A DNA stretch of 64,000 nt from Chryseobacterium scophthalmum (GTDB taxonomy: Bacteria; Bacteroidota; Bacteroidia; Flavobacteriales; Weeksellaceae): NCBI RefSeq assembly GCF_900143185.1, contig NZ_FSRQ01000001.1, positions 310,001 through 374,000 of the forward strand, read 5' to 3'. The notes beneath the pieces were generated by a model, which was given only the letters and a program-made list of their open reading frames with translations, was not told where the DNA came from and searched no databases. Of the stretch, positions 44,734 through 54,337 are shown piece by piece (position 1 is the stretch's first letter; every line of letters begins with the position of its first letter). A program made the position numbers and the translations under genes.

Positions 44734-45165
44734 TTATTCAGGCTTATAAAACTGGTATTGTTCGTTTTCGTAATAGGCATTAATGTGTTGCAAACCGTTC
44801 GTTAAAATAATTTCAGAAGCGCCGATAACAGAATTGTATCTTGCAGTCTGCTCAAATGTTTTTTCGGTCAATTTGATTTGTGGCGCTTTACATTCAATTA
44901 AAATTTTTGGTTGCGCTTTTTCTGTGATTAAAAGGTCAATACGCTTCGTTAAACCATTCAGAACAATTTTTTTTTCGGTAATTAACGCAGAAGTAGAGTA
45001 GGATTTCACGGTGAGATAATAGTGAACCCAATGCTGACGAACCCACTCTTCGGGAGTGAGCAAAAGGTAAGTTTTACGAACCAAGTCATAAATAAAAAAC
45101 TTATCTTTGTCTTTCTTGAATTTAAAATCAAAAGTTTCCTGAAAGTTCAGTTTTGGAAGTTCCAT
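44734..45165 (-). CDS. HsdR N-terminal-like nuclease-domain protein
   Basis: 143 residues with a PD-(D/E)xK-like core: KRIDLLITEKAQPKILIECKAP has the Asp and the ExK catalytic residues, and the conserved LTPEEWVRQHWVHYYL lies upstream. It matches the N-terminal nuclease subdomain of type I restriction HsdR but has no motor domain or methylase partner, so it is not a restriction system. Its start is 4 bases from the divergent holA start. Confidence 0.82.
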   Translation of the reverse strand: MELPKLNFQETFDFKFKKDKDKFFIYDLVRKTYLLLTPEEWVRQHWVHYYLTVKSYSTSALITEKKIVLNGLTKRIDLLITEKAQPKILIECKAPQIKLTEKTFEQTARYNSVIGASEIILTNGLQHINAYYENEQYQFYKPE

Positions 45166-45169
45166 TTAT

Positions 45170-46210
45170 ATGATGAAAGAATTAGATTTAATCCTCAAAA
45201 ATATTAAAAATAAAGAAGTTTTACCGATTTATTTTTTCCACGGAGAAGAACCTTACTTTATTGATGTTGCTGTAAAAGCCCTTGAACACGACTTTCTGGA
45301 GGAAGACGAAAAAGCTTTTAACCAAACAGTCACTTACGGAAAAGATACAACGTATCAGGAAATTCTTTCTTTGGCGCGACAGTTTCCGATGATGGGTGAT
45401 AAGCAGGTGATTATTGTAAAAGAGGCGCAGGATTTGAAATTTAATGATGAAGAAAGCAAAGCTTTAGATGCGTATGCAGAAAATCCGGTTGCGTCAACAG
45501 TTTTGGTTTTTGCCCATAAGCATAAGAAGCTGGACAGCCGAAAAAAGGTTACCAAAACTTTAACAAAGCTAAATGCGCTTTTTCTGAGCGAATCTTTAAA
45601 AGACCATACGCTTCCCAAATGGATTGCTGATGAATGTCTCAGATTAAAGATAAAAACAGCCCCGAATATTTCTAACCTTTTGGCAGAATATCTTGGAAAT
45701 GACCTTTCCAGAATCTCAAATGAGTTAGGAAAACTTAAAATTATTTTAAAAGAAGGTCAACTTTTAGACGGTACCATCGTTGAAAACCACATCGGAATAA
45801 GCAAAGAATTCAATGTTTTTGAGCTTCAGAAAGCTTTAGGATCGAAAAACGCCAATGCTGCGTTCAGAATTGCCTATTTTATGGGAAAAAATCCTAAAAA
45901 CAATCCTTTTGTAATGCTTCTTTCCAGTTTGTATAATTATTTTTCTAATGTAATTATTTACAATACAATGATTGGGCAACCGCAACAAGTAATTGCTACG
46001 CAAATGGGTATCAATCCTTATTTTATTAAAGATTATGCAGAAGCGGCGAGATTGTATCCGCTAAAACATTCTACCCGTGTTATTTCTATTTTAAGAGAAT
46101 TTGATATGAAAGGAAAAGGTTTGGGAGCCGTAAATATGGATGATGCAGAATTGATCAAAGAATTGGTTTACAAAATTATCAATGTAGATAAAATTAAGAT
46201 GAAAGTGTAG
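45170..46210 (+). CDS. holA: DNA polymerase III delta subunit
   Basis: Clamp-loader subunit (346 residues). N-terminal LPIYFFHGEEPYFIDVAVKAL, the FPMMGDKQVIIVKEAQDLKF motif and the later LAEYLGNDLSRISNELGKL are typical HolA features. Divergent from the HsdR-like gene with only 4 bases between starts, so its promoter must lie inside that gene. Two adjacent ATGs (45170, 45173) are possible starts. Confidence 0.93.
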   Translation: MMKELDLILKNIKNKEVLPIYFFHGEEPYFIDVAVKALEHDFLEEDEKAFNQTVTYGKDTTYQEILSLARQFPMMGDKQVIIVKEAQDLKFNDEESKALDAYAENPVASTVLVFAHKHKKLDSRKKVTKTLTKLNALFLSESLKDHTLPKWIADECLRLKIKTAPNISNLLAEYLGNDLSRISNELGKLKIILKEGQLLDGTIVENHIGISKEFNVFELQKALGSKNANAAFRIAYFMGKNPKNNPFVMLLSSLYNYFSNVIIYNTMIGQPQQVIATQMGINPYFIKDYAEAARLYPLKHSTRVISILREFDMKGKGLGAVNMDDAELIKELVYKIINVDKIKMKV

Positions 46211-46384
46211 TTTTTGTTGTTGGTTGAAAGTTCTTAGTTGCTGGTGTAAAATCTGTCAACCAAAGAATAGCAACGATTAACAATTGAATATTCACATATT
46301 AAACATTGACAAGTATCATTAAATTTACTTTAATAAAACATTAAAAATTCCGAAATTAGCATCCTTGAAATTGATAAATAAATT

Positions 46385-47326
46385 ATGGAAGAAAATATTT
46401 TAGATTGTGTGATCGTTGGGTCTGGGCCTTCTGGTTTTACAGCAGCAATTTATGCAGCAAGAGCAGACTTAAAACCTGAATTATATACAGGTTTGGAACC
46501 AGGTGGACAATTAACTACAACAACAGAAGTTGATAATTTCCCGGGATATCCTGCAGGAATTACCGGTCCAGAAATGATGATGGATTTGCAGAAACAAGCT
46601 GAAAGATTCGATACCAAAGTACATTACGAAATGATTACCAAAGCTGAATTTTCAAAAGAAGTTGGCGGTATTCACAAATTGTATGCAGGAAATAAAGAAA
46701 TTTTAGCTAAATCTGTAATTATTTCTACCGGAGCTACTGCAAAATATTTGGGTCTTGATGATGAGAAAAAATACAATGGAGGAGGAGTTTCTGCATGTGC
46801 AACGTGCGATGGATTCTTCTACAGAGGAAAAGATGTTGTGGTTGTTGGAGCAGGTGATACCGCAGCTGAAGAAGCTACTTATCTTGCAAAATTGGTGAAT
46901 AAAGTTACGATGTTGGTAAGAAAAGGTGAGTTCAGAGCTTCAAAAGCAATGATCCACAGAGTAGAAAACACACCGAATATTGAAGTGAAATTTTACCATG
47001 AATTAATTGGTATTGAAGGCGAAAATAATCTTGTAGAAAGAGCAGTTGTCATCAACAATCAGACTCAGGAAAAATCTACTGTAGATGTTCACGGAATTTT
47101 CATTGCAATCGGACACAAGCCAAATACAGATATTTTTGCTGGTCAAATCGATTTGGATGAGAATGGATATATTGCTACTGAAAAAGGCTCTACAAGAACA
47201 AATCTTCCGGGAGTTTTTGCCGCAGGAGATGTTCAGGATCACATCTACAGACAAGCGATCACAGCTGCAGGAAGCGGTTGTATGGCGGCAATGGATGCAG
47301 AAAAGTATCTTGCTGAATTACATTAA
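46385..47326 (+). CDS. trxB: Thioredoxin-disulfide reductase
   Basis: Flavoenzyme of 313 residues that reduces thioredoxin with NADPH. FAD-binding motif GSGPSGFTAAIYAARA, redox cysteines Cys138-Ala-Thr-Cys141 in ACATCDGFF, NADPH motif VVGAGDTAAEEA, and the C-terminal FAD motif GVFAAGDVQD. Length and all motifs are normal. Confidence 0.96.
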   Translation: MEENILDCVIVGSGPSGFTAAIYAARADLKPELYTGLEPGGQLTTTTEVDNFPGYPAGITGPEMMMDLQKQAERFDTKVHYEMITKAEFSKEVGGIHKLYAGNKEILAKSVIISTGATAKYLGLDDEKKYNGGGVSACATCDGFFYRGKDVVVVGAGDTAAEEATYLAKLVNKVTMLVRKGEFRASKAMIHRVENTPNIEVKFYHELIGIEGENNLVERAVVINNQTQEKSTVDVHGIFIAIGHKPNTDIFAGQIDLDENGYIATEKGSTRTNLPGVFAAGDVQDHIYRQAITAAGSGCMAAMDAEKYLAELH

Positions 47327-47344
47327 TTATTAAAATTAATTTAT

Positions 47345-47387
47345 AAAACAAAAAAACGTACTTCTATGAGGTGCGTTTTTTTGTTTT
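47345..47387 (+). terminator. Terminator after trxB
   Basis: Stem of about 17 pairs: AAAACAAAAAAACGTAC against GTGCGTTTTTTTGTTTT, with one G-T wobble and a 9-base loop; the T run is inside the 3' arm. Confidence 0.8.
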
Positions 47388-47485
47388 CAATCTGTGTTTT
47401 TCTTTGTGTTAATCAATGTTTGAGAAAATAATTGCTCTGATTTTTAGTTGATTATTAATTTTTGTTAAAATTTGTAGTAAAAATA

Positions 47486-47517
47486 TTTTGACATAATTGA
47501 AAAACGTTCTATATTTG
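47486..47517 (+). promoter_or_regulatory. Promoter of tRNA-Ser
   Basis: TTTTG at 47486-47490 and TATATTTG at 47510-47517, 19 bases apart, the same spacing as the pyr promoter. It lies 34 bases upstream of the tRNA. Confidence 0.75.
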
Positions 47518-47551
47518 CACCACTGAAAACAACGATACAATCGGAGTTTAA

Positions 47552-47636
47552 GGAGAGATGGCAGAGTGGTCGATTGCGATAGTCTTGAAAACTATTGACT
47601 GTAACAGGTCCGGGGGTTCGAATCCCTCTCTCTCCG
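47552..47636 (+). tRNA. tRNA-Ser (anticodon UGA)
   Basis: Class II tRNA of 85 bases: acceptor stem GGAGAGA/TCTCTCC, D-arm with GCAGAGTGGTCGATTGC, anticodon loop CTTGAAA with TGA at 47586-47588, long variable arm GACTGTAACAGGTC, and T-arm GGGGGTTCGAATCCCTC. Discriminator G; no CCA is encoded. It is followed by a strong terminator at 47685-47715. Confidence 0.95.
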
Positions 47637-47684
47637 CAGAGTAGGAAAACCAAATTTTTCAAAAACGCTCAAAAATCTATTAAG

Positions 47685-47715
47685 AAGCTGTAATTTAATT
47701 AATTACAGCTTTTTT
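47685..47715 (+). terminator. Terminator after tRNA-Ser
   Basis: Perfect 11-base stem AAGCTGTAATT/AATTACAGCTT with a 5-base loop, then TTTTT. Confidence 0.85.
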
Positions 47716-48600
47716 GTTTTTTTGTGATCATCGCAAAATTTACATAAATGCATGTATTTAAGTAGTGATAAACATGGCAAAGTATTTTTTACAAAAAATG
47801 AGTGCCACATTTAATTTAATTAACTGTATATTAGATGGTTAATTATTTTAACATCTCGCCATGACCACACATTATTCCCATCCTATCCTAGTTTGCTATA
47901 TAAATTTCGTGTTATTTCCCAACCATTTATTGGGTCAAGATTTCTTTAAATTCAAAGAAGTATCACAGTTTTTAGGATTCTGCTTGAATTTTAAAAGTTT
48001 TACCAGCTTTTTCATAAGTGGAAGCTTATCTTTTCCCGAAGTCGAAAGATCAAAAACTGATGAGCTTTGTACGAAGGACAAAGCTTGCTATCATTAGTAA
48101 ACTTCAGAGCGAAAGAAGTGGGGAAAAGTACGGTTTTTATAAAGCCTCAGCTTCTGATTAAAAGAAGTTCCCGTAACCCATTTGCCATTACGCGAAATCT
48201 GAATTTTTACAGACAATCTATTCCTGCTATTTCTTTTTGTAAATTTTATTTTATCATTTTATAGACTGAAGTTTATTTTTTAATCATAAAAGATGTCGTT
48301 ATAAGAGCTTCCGAATGTTCGTCTTCGTACGCTCCTGTAGTTTAAATCTGAATTTTTATGTTCCTCTCAATATTCGTCTTATTTAACCATGTATTTCTCA
48401 TTTATATGATAAAATGTGTGGTTAAATCAAAATTTATGTTTAATTTTAATTTATATATATAATTCCCGTTTTCATGATAAATACGATTTTTTATAATGAA
48501 GAAGAAATAAAACATATTAATAAAAAAACACTGTCAATTCTTTATTAAAGGAAATATTCTTTGTAATATCTCTAAAGTTGAGGATTAATCTAACACAACC
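47716..48600. other. Gene-free decayed region downstream of tRNA-Ser
   Basis: About 0.9 kb with no convincing ORF. A small inverted repeat AGCTTTGT-ACGAAGG-ACAAAGCT lies at 48063-48085. The surrounding bases are reminiscent, to my memory, of sequence near mobilisation regions of Bacteroidota conjugative elements, but this is weak. Short open frames here look like remnants. Confidence 0.4.
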
Positions 48601-48706
48601 ATGAAAATTAAACTGTACCTGTTGATGCTAATGTAAGTTTCATTACACTTCTGCACAAAAATTAGCCACCAATGATAATGTCTTAAGCTATTTCAATACA
48701 TACTAG
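48601..48706 (+). pseudogene. Remnant of an exported-protein gene
   Basis: ATG at 48601 gives MKIKLYLLMLM and stops. In another frame the sequence goes on as KFHYTSAQKLATNDNVLSYF before stop codons in quick succession. A signal-peptide start followed by an SAQK cleavage site split across two frames suggests a decayed gene of a small secreted protein. The remaining 230 bases before 48936 contain nothing I can identify. Confidence 0.45.
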
Positions 48707-48935
48707 AAGAAATAAATAGCGTTTATTACAATATTTGAATTTTAAATTCAAAAAAAAATTTTCAAAAGAAATTATACGTCACTGAGAAATTGATTTAGAA
48801 AAGTTAGCAAATAGCGACTTCTGAGAAATTAGAAATAATCAAAATGCTGCTATAAAATAATTCAGTAAAGGTATAATCCAATAAAACCAAGATAGAAAAG
48901 AAATTTATTTAATATTTAAAAACAATTACAATTTC

Positions 48936-50189
48936 ATGTCATCACTCTACGAAGTCGGTGTTATAAAACGCCAAGAATCAAAAATTAAAATCAGTGTTCA
49001 GGTTATTCATCCCGATAGCAATTACATTACTGATTCGCCGGGATTCGCATTAATGTTGCTTTACCATAATGTTAATAACGATTCTCCTATAAAAAAGGAA
49101 GTTGATTTTGATGATACGCTTGATGAAGTATGGATGAAAAAAAATGCATACGCTTTTATTAAGTCAGTGGATTTGAAAATGAATAATCCAAATAAAAAAG
49201 GATGGAAAAAAGGAGTTCTAGATATTACGGTAACGCATCCAGCTTGGTTAGAACATCTGAAAGATATTGATCATTGGGATTCGGCAGCATTTGATCCGAC
49301 AGATGACTATATTATTTGCGAGCCCATACTTCCCATTGAAGAAGAAGTTATTTCCATTGACAATTTAGATCTGACTTCAAAAAAAGGTTTTATGCCCATC
49401 TGGAAATATATGATACCAGATTCCCTGCTTAAAACCCAGAAAGATATTTTGTGGTTTCCCACATTGGGAGAAAAATATTACAAAGAGTCTGATAGGGTGA
49501 TTTCCGATCTGTCTGATGAAAATCTGCAAAAGTGGGAGGGAACTCTTGTGAGAACAGCAAAATCGTGTGGTATTTTATTCAAACGTGAAACGGATTGGGG
49601 AATCATAAGTTGTAGCCGAGGAAGTATGGCATCTTCATATATAGACGGCGAAATGACTCAAATGGTTTTGAATCCAAAGAAAAAGAATGGTTATACAAGC
49701 TCTCCCAAATCTATTCTGATCTGGGGCCGGCCTGTTGTTTATGAAATACTAATCAATGGTGATACTATTTCTTTTAAATTAATGATCATGAGCGAAGATA
49801 ATGACCGCATATTTCTGGAAACAAAAATGAGTGTGTTGAAGTTTATGCTAAAGCGATTCGAATCCTTTTCTGGTAATGAATACAATATAGTGAGCCCTTT
49901 GTGTGAAAAAATGAACACTATTATGAAAGAAAAAAACATTAAAGATACTCATACGCTTTATCTCAGACACAAAGAGATTGCCGAACAGTTCATTGTGAGC
50001 TCAAGAATAGACAAAATCAGGGATGTACCTTATCCGGAATTTTACCAATTGAAGAATGAAGAAATTATGGATCTGTATTCTTTTGAAAAGTGGCCAGCTT
50101 ATGAAATATCGGTTAAGATAACAGATGCAAAATGGCTTGAACAATATCCAAAAGAGCCATTTTCTTATATCTTTAGTGAATATGATTAA
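48936..50189 (+). CDS. Unrecognised protein, 417 residues (first gene of the array)
   Basis: No family recognised. Soluble, no signal peptide. Some segments look beta-rich (KIKISVQVIHPDSNYI, ITVTHPAWLEHLKDIDHW), others helical (SVLKFMLKRFESFSGNEYN). An internal repetition of the theme DITVTHPAWLEHL near the start and VKITDAKWLEQYPKEPF at the end hints at two related modules. It heads a run of same-strand genes with very short gaps. Confidence 0.7.
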   Translation: MSSLYEVGVIKRQESKIKISVQVIHPDSNYITDSPGFALMLLYHNVNNDSPIKKEVDFDDTLDEVWMKKNAYAFIKSVDLKMNNPNKKGWKKGVLDITVTHPAWLEHLKDIDHWDSAAFDPTDDYIICEPILPIEEEVISIDNLDLTSKKGFMPIWKYMIPDSLLKTQKDILWFPTLGEKYYKESDRVISDLSDENLQKWEGTLVRTAKSCGILFKRETDWGIISCSRGSMASSYIDGEMTQMVLNPKKKNGYTSSPKSILIWGRPVVYEILINGDTISFKLMIMSEDNDRIFLETKMSVLKFMLKRFESFSGNEYNIVSPLCEKMNTIMKEKNIKDTHTLYLRHKEIAEQFIVSSRIDKIRDVPYPEFYQLKNEEIMDLYSFEKWPAYEISVKITDAKWLEQYPKEPFSYIFSEYD

Positions 50190-50219
50190 TAATAACTAAA
50201 ACTTAGCAAAAAAATAAAC

Positions 50220-50528
50220 ATGGAAAAAGCAGAAAAACTATCAGGCGATCAGCTTAAGGAAGTAAAAGAAATCCTCGCCAATACAGCAGTATCGGAACTG
50301 GAAGATGGAGAAGATTTTGTTGATTTGGCCTACACTAAAGTAGAATTTGGATATATTTATCTGAGAGAAGATCATTATGAATCACTATTCAAAATAGTAA
50401 CAGATAGGAAGACCGCATTTTTTGCAGCACAGCGTGGAAGTCTCATGCGTTTACAAGATACATTTACAGAAGAACAGTTTCAAGGTATGACTCAGCAGAT
50501 GAAGCAATTTCATGGGGACTGGCTATAA
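50220..50528 (+). CDS. Unrecognised protein, 102 residues
   Basis: Small acidic helical protein (MEKAEKLSGDQLKEVKEILANTAV, GEDFVDLAYTKVEFGYIYL), without signal or membrane segments. It is 30 bases after the previous gene and 13 before the next. Function unknown; size and setting fit an immunity or partner protein (inference). Confidence 0.66.
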   Translation: MEKAEKLSGDQLKEVKEILANTAVSELEDGEDFVDLAYTKVEFGYIYLREDHYESLFKIVTDRKTAFFAAQRGSLMRLQDTFTEEQFQGMTQQMKQFHGDWL

Positions 50529-50541
50529 AATAAATTAAAAA

Positions 50542-51045
50542 ATGCAGAAAAAATTCGAAAAAGATACAAATGGCGTTTTGCTTATTTGTTCTAAAAAAGG
50601 TCTAAAAAAGTACTTTTCAAAGAATACATTTAATTACAACTATCCGGACGGGATTCTTCCTCTCATCAATAATGGTTCGGTCATCGCATTAACAACGGAA
50701 AGCAGCGAAGATATAAAGGGAGAACTGATTAATCTTTCCATGAATGATTATAAAGGATACAAATTATACGGAGAACAAAATTTCTTCATTGAAGAGGAAG
50801 ATGAAATTTACATACTGTCGCACTCCGAGTTTACACAAATATGCAGTAATCATCATGGAGAAATTGATGCGTTTAATTTTTGGGATAAAAAAATCGTGGT
50901 CGATAATCTGAGAGCAGGTTGGGCAACTGCTTTCATACATTGCAAAATGCGTAGTGACAGTATGTATTTGCGAACAATTATTCAACTTATTTATACGAAA
51001 GAACGTTTCCCATATCCGGAAATATCATCTATTCCAAGATTTTAA
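50542..51045 (+). CDS. Unrecognised protein, 167 residues
   Basis: Mixed alpha/beta soluble protein; motifs such as KRFEK-like openings, NNGSVIALTTESSEDIKGEL and a tail FPYPEISSIPRF are not matched to a known family. It lies 13 bases after its neighbour and 7 before the SUFU gene, so it is cotranscribed with it. Confidence 0.66.
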   Translation: MQKKFEKDTNGVLLICSKKGLKKYFSKNTFNYNYPDGILPLINNGSVIALTTESSEDIKGELINLSMNDYKGYKLYGEQNFFIEEEDEIYILSHSEFTQICSNHHGEIDAFNFWDKKIVVDNLRAGWATAFIHCKMRSDSMYLRTIIQLIYTKERFPYPEISSIPRF

Positions 51046-51052
51046 TAAAACT

Positions 51053-52549
51053 ATGAAAAACAACTATTTAAGCTCAAAAGAAGCTCAGGAAATGATTGCT
51101 GAACTTTCTGAACAAATGGCCGAATTACCGGTTGAAGGACGTAACTATCATTACGAGTCTTTCAAAAATGAATATGGAAGCTCTTCCACCAGCGGCATTT
51201 ATTTTTACGAAAATGGAGTATATCATAATGACTTTCATGTAGGCAAATACGATAAGGAAGAAATTAGCGAACATCTTGATAAATTTCAGGACTACGAATT
51301 TTCGGATCTGTTAGACTTTTTTCCGGTACATTCTAAAATAAAATTTACGTTTAAAAAAGGTGAACCTATTAATGCTGAAAGATACAGCGTTCCTATGTTG
51401 CTTGAAGACATTAAAAAGGAAATTGAAGACACATACCCGAAGTATAGAGAGAATGATAATGTTTTTGTGAAATCGGAAGCTTTGATTTATTTTAAAAAAG
51501 AGGCAGATGAAATCGGAATGTTTATAGATTCAACATATCATTACAACGACAAAATGAGATCTTTTGGGCATTTTGCAGGTCGTGATGAGATGCTTTCAAT
51601 ATATCATCAGCTAAACGAAAAAATAGAAAGTTTATACCTTATCTATGAAAATAGTACGATAAAAGTACAGTCGCATCCTGCATTCGAGGAATATGGATTT
51701 GAGCCTTTAACGGTATCTAAAATTGAATTAGATCCGCAATATAAAAGACAAAAAGAAACTTCGGCAGAATGCAAAAAGCTGAGACATGATTTTTTCAGCT
51801 CTTTAGGGAAATTGGATGAAGGTATTATTTATCTAAGAGTGGGCGGATTTAGAAACCATTCATGGCCGCAAGGTAGATCAGGACATAATTCATGTAAAAT
51901 GAGAGTTATTCATGCTCCTGAATCTACTATTCTCATTACAGATGGGCTTTCAGATACTTACAAAGATTTTTATTATGGTAAAAATTCTGAATATAATGGA
52001 ATCGGGGCAGAATTTTATATGGAATTTCATGGCAATATTCCGTATGACATTATTCATAAACATTTTGCTGTTGCACTTGTCAATAGTGTTTCTCAGATTG
52101 CAATCGGACATGGTGATTTTAAGGTATTAATGGAAAACCACGGAGAAACCACTGTAGAATTTACTGAAGAAAATATAGAACTTTGGATCAACAGAGAAAA
52201 TAAAGCCAATCACAATGTATCAAGCTTTTTGAACGCAAAAGATTTTATGAAAAATGATAGTTTCGGAGTTTTGTTGGGTTCGGAATCAAAGACTGTTCCT
52301 CAAAAGCTGAAACTGAACTTAGAAGAAATTTTGTTGATTTCAATTAAACCTATTGAAAATAAGTGGTTAAAAACAACAAAAGTTAGAAGTAAAAACGAAG
52401 CAATTGCAAAAGTAGCAAGAGAAGAAATCATACAGGAATGGAAAGAAAGTGGAGAAATGAATTTGGTTCCATTGACTTATCAAAAAGAATATATTGAAAC
52501 TTCACCAGGATCAGGAGGAATGAAGCTTGTTCCTATATTTCCTTTTTAA
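51053..52549 (+). CDS. SUFU-domain protein
   Basis: 498 residues from the ATG at 51053; the longer frame upstream overlaps the previous gene. The N-terminal half is unassigned. The C-terminal half carries a suppressor-of-fused fold: ESTILITDGLSDTYKDF, GAEFYMEFHGNIP, SFGVLLGSESKTVPQKLKL, and KLNLEEILLISIKPIENKWL near the end. SUFU proteins are among the immunity families associated with polymorphic toxins. It shares this setting with further immunity-like genes. Confidence 0.82.
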   Translation: MKNNYLSSKEAQEMIAELSEQMAELPVEGRNYHYESFKNEYGSSSTSGIYFYENGVYHNDFHVGKYDKEEISEHLDKFQDYEFSDLLDFFPVHSKIKFTFKKGEPINAERYSVPMLLEDIKKEIEDTYPKYRENDNVFVKSEALIYFKKEADEIGMFIDSTYHYNDKMRSFGHFAGRDEMLSIYHQLNEKIESLYLIYENSTIKVQSHPAFEEYGFEPLTVSKIELDPQYKRQKETSAECKKLRHDFFSSLGKLDEGIIYLRVGGFRNHSWPQGRSGHNSCKMRVIHAPESTILITDGLSDTYKDFYYGKNSEYNGIGAEFYMEFHGNIPYDIIHKHFAVALVNSVSQIAIGHGDFKVLMENHGETTVEFTEENIELWINRENKANHNVSSFLNAKDFMKNDSFGVLLGSESKTVPQKLKLNLEEILLISIKPIENKWLKTTKVRSKNEAIAKVAREEIIQEWKESGEMNLVPLTYQKEYIETSPGSGGMKLVPIFPF

Positions 52550-52587
52550 AAACAATTAATCATTCAAGCCTATTCTGATTTTTTGGA

Positions 52588-53217
52588 ATGGACTTCATTA
52601 TGAATTCAAATTCAAATTCAAAACAAAAAATCGTGAACATAGAAAATCAAATTAACCAAGAGCTAGAAAGAAAAATTGATGAGGTTTTAATCTCGTTAGA
52701 AGAACAAGAAGAACGGAAATTTTATGATAGCTTAGACTTTCTTGGTGATGTAAAATACGAGACAAAATTGTCTACAAAAACCATCAATCAAATTATTGAA
52801 GCTATAAAGTATGGTCTAAACCGAGATTATAAAATATTTAAGCCTTATCGAGCAATCTATATTTTGATTAGAGAATTAGCTCCTTTACATGCAAAAGAAA
52901 TTGCTTCCATTCAGGAAGAGATCACTAATTATCTGAATGATGATATTGTGGAGTACGAAGATTTTACATCTGCCTTGTACTTTTTCAGCCAAGCATGGGA
53001 AGATTTAAAATCTGATTGGAATGCAGAAAATAAAGCTGCTATTATCAAAAATCTTATTGAAATTATTGAAGACGAATACGAATCGGATGGACGTTTTGAT
53101 GCATTTGTTGCCGATGATGTTTTGCGTGCCCTCATCATTATAGGAAAAGATGATCTTAAAGCACAGGAAACAATAAAATGGGTTGAAAAAGTCTTGGACG
53201 AAGATGAATGGGAATAA
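52588..53217 (+). CDS. Unrecognised helical protein, 209 residues
   Basis: Acidic, mostly helical protein (VNIENQINQELERKIDEVLI, HAKEIASIQEEITNYL, ALIIIGKDDLKAQETIKWVEKVL), possibly a short HEAT-like array. The start may be at 52588 or at the ATG at 52600. Its stop abuts the next ATG (TAAATG), which implies coupling. Confidence 0.65.
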   Translation: MDFIMNSNSNSKQKIVNIENQINQELERKIDEVLISLEEQEERKFYDSLDFLGDVKYETKLSTKTINQIIEAIKYGLNRDYKIFKPYRAIYILIRELAPLHAKEIASIQEEITNYLNDDIVEYEDFTSALYFFSQAWEDLKSDWNAENKAAIIKNLIEIIEDEYESDGRFDAFVADDVLRALIIIGKDDLKAQETIKWVEKVLDEDEWE

Positions 53218-53745
53218 ATGTTAAATAATAAAATAATGCAATACTATTTTATAAAACACTCTATCAATCCCGGAGATAAATATGTAAGCTTTGAAGCTGA
53301 TGGTAATTTAGAATTAGCATTAGAAGGAAAACCTTTTAGAAAAATTTTTTATCATGGTGAATTTGAGACAGATTTTATTTCAGGTTATTACGGATTTTCA
53401 GGCAAAGCCAAAGATTTTTTCCTGTCTTTACATATTCCGCATTTAGAATTTGTAGCTGTAACGGTGCACCACATCAAATGGGAAGAATCGATGGAAATTT
53501 ATCTGATGAAAATAAATAAAGAAATTGATGCAGTAGATTATGAACAATCAGACTTATTTCAATTAAGTGACAAACATATTCGTGGAATAGATAAGTTGGT
53601 ATTTGTAAAAGATATTAACGAGTCTGTTTTTAAATTGAAAAACCTTCATCACAGTATAACAGTTAGCGAAACTATTAAAAACAAAATAACAGAACAGGGA
53701 TTAAAAGGATTTGAATTTATTCCCGTTGAAAAATACAGATTTTAA
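53218..53745 (+). CDS. Unrecognised protein, 175 residues
   Basis: Beta-rich soluble protein (YYFIKHSINPGDKYVSFEAD, DFISGYYGFSGKAKDFFLSLHIP). The true start may be the internal ATG at 53236, giving a more usual N-terminus MQYYFIKH. It is immediately adjacent to its neighbours (0 and 3 bases). No family recognised. Confidence 0.65.
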   Translation: MLNNKIMQYYFIKHSINPGDKYVSFEADGNLELALEGKPFRKIFYHGEFETDFISGYYGFSGKAKDFFLSLHIPHLEFVAVTVHHIKWEESMEIYLMKINKEIDAVDYEQSDLFQLSDKHIRGIDKLVFVKDINESVFKLKNLHHSITVSETIKNKITEQGLKGFEFIPVEKYRF

Positions 53746-53748
53746 AAT

Positions 53749-54297
53749 ATGGAACAAATAAAAGAGCTTCAAGAGTTGAATGTATTCTTGAAGACAACAT
53801 TAGAGTCATTAAGTACCAAAATTACCGGAGAACTTGTGCAGATTCTCAACGGAACAGCAATTAAAATGCTATCTGGTTATGATAAAAATGATATTGCGAC
53901 TTTCAATTTTGAATATCGTAATGAATGGTTGTCAATTGTATTTTTCGGCTCTAACTCTCGTGGTGTAACAATTACGGAAGACATTAGCCTTTTGTTCCAC
54001 GAAATAAACGAATACACTGCAAAATTGCAAAATGTTATGGATGAGGTGGATGAGATGGAAGAAGATTTTGAAGGCGATACAGAAGAATGGGAAGATATGA
54101 TGGAAGAATACCGTGAGGAACAATCAAGTATTTATGACGATTGGTTCATCAACTGCTGGAAAGAAGCACAAAATCTGACGCAAAACGTTACTCCTACTTA
54201 TTGGTCTGATGAAGTGGATTTAGGTTTGGAGCTCCAGATTTTCGAAATTGTAGAAATCAACAAGAATCAGTCGAATATTCGATATTATTCACACTAA
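53749..54297 (+). CDS. Unrecognised acidic protein, 182 residues
   Basis: N-terminal helix MEQIKELQELNVFLKTTLES, then strand-rich NEWLSIVFFGSNSRG, and a very acidic middle (DEVDEMEEDFEGDTEEWEDM). Such acidity is common among immunity proteins that mimic nucleic acid or bind basic toxins (inference). It is 3 bases from the gene before. Confidence 0.65.
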   Translation: MEQIKELQELNVFLKTTLESLSTKITGELVQILNGTAIKMLSGYDKNDIATFNFEYRNEWLSIVFFGSNSRGVTITEDISLLFHEINEYTAKLQNVMDEVDEMEEDFEGDTEEWEDMMEEYREEQSSIYDDWFINCWKEAQNLTQNVTPTYWSDEVDLGLELQIFEIVEINKNQSNIRYYSH

Positions 54298-54337
54298 AAA
54301 ACTAAACAAATAACAATCATAAAAACTATTTAAAGCA

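Noticed and set aside
44734..45165. Type I restriction system
   Set aside because: Only the HsdR N-terminal-like domain is present; no motor, specificity or methylase genes are near.
47465..47662. 65-residue minus-strand ORF containing [10 protein letters not shown]
   Set aside because: It is the well-known false translation of a tRNA-Ser read antisense; the tRNA itself explains the sequence.
47861..48097. 78-residue plus-strand ORF after tRNA-Ser
   Set aside because: No plausible start, odd composition and no continuation; treated as remnant DNA, not a gene.
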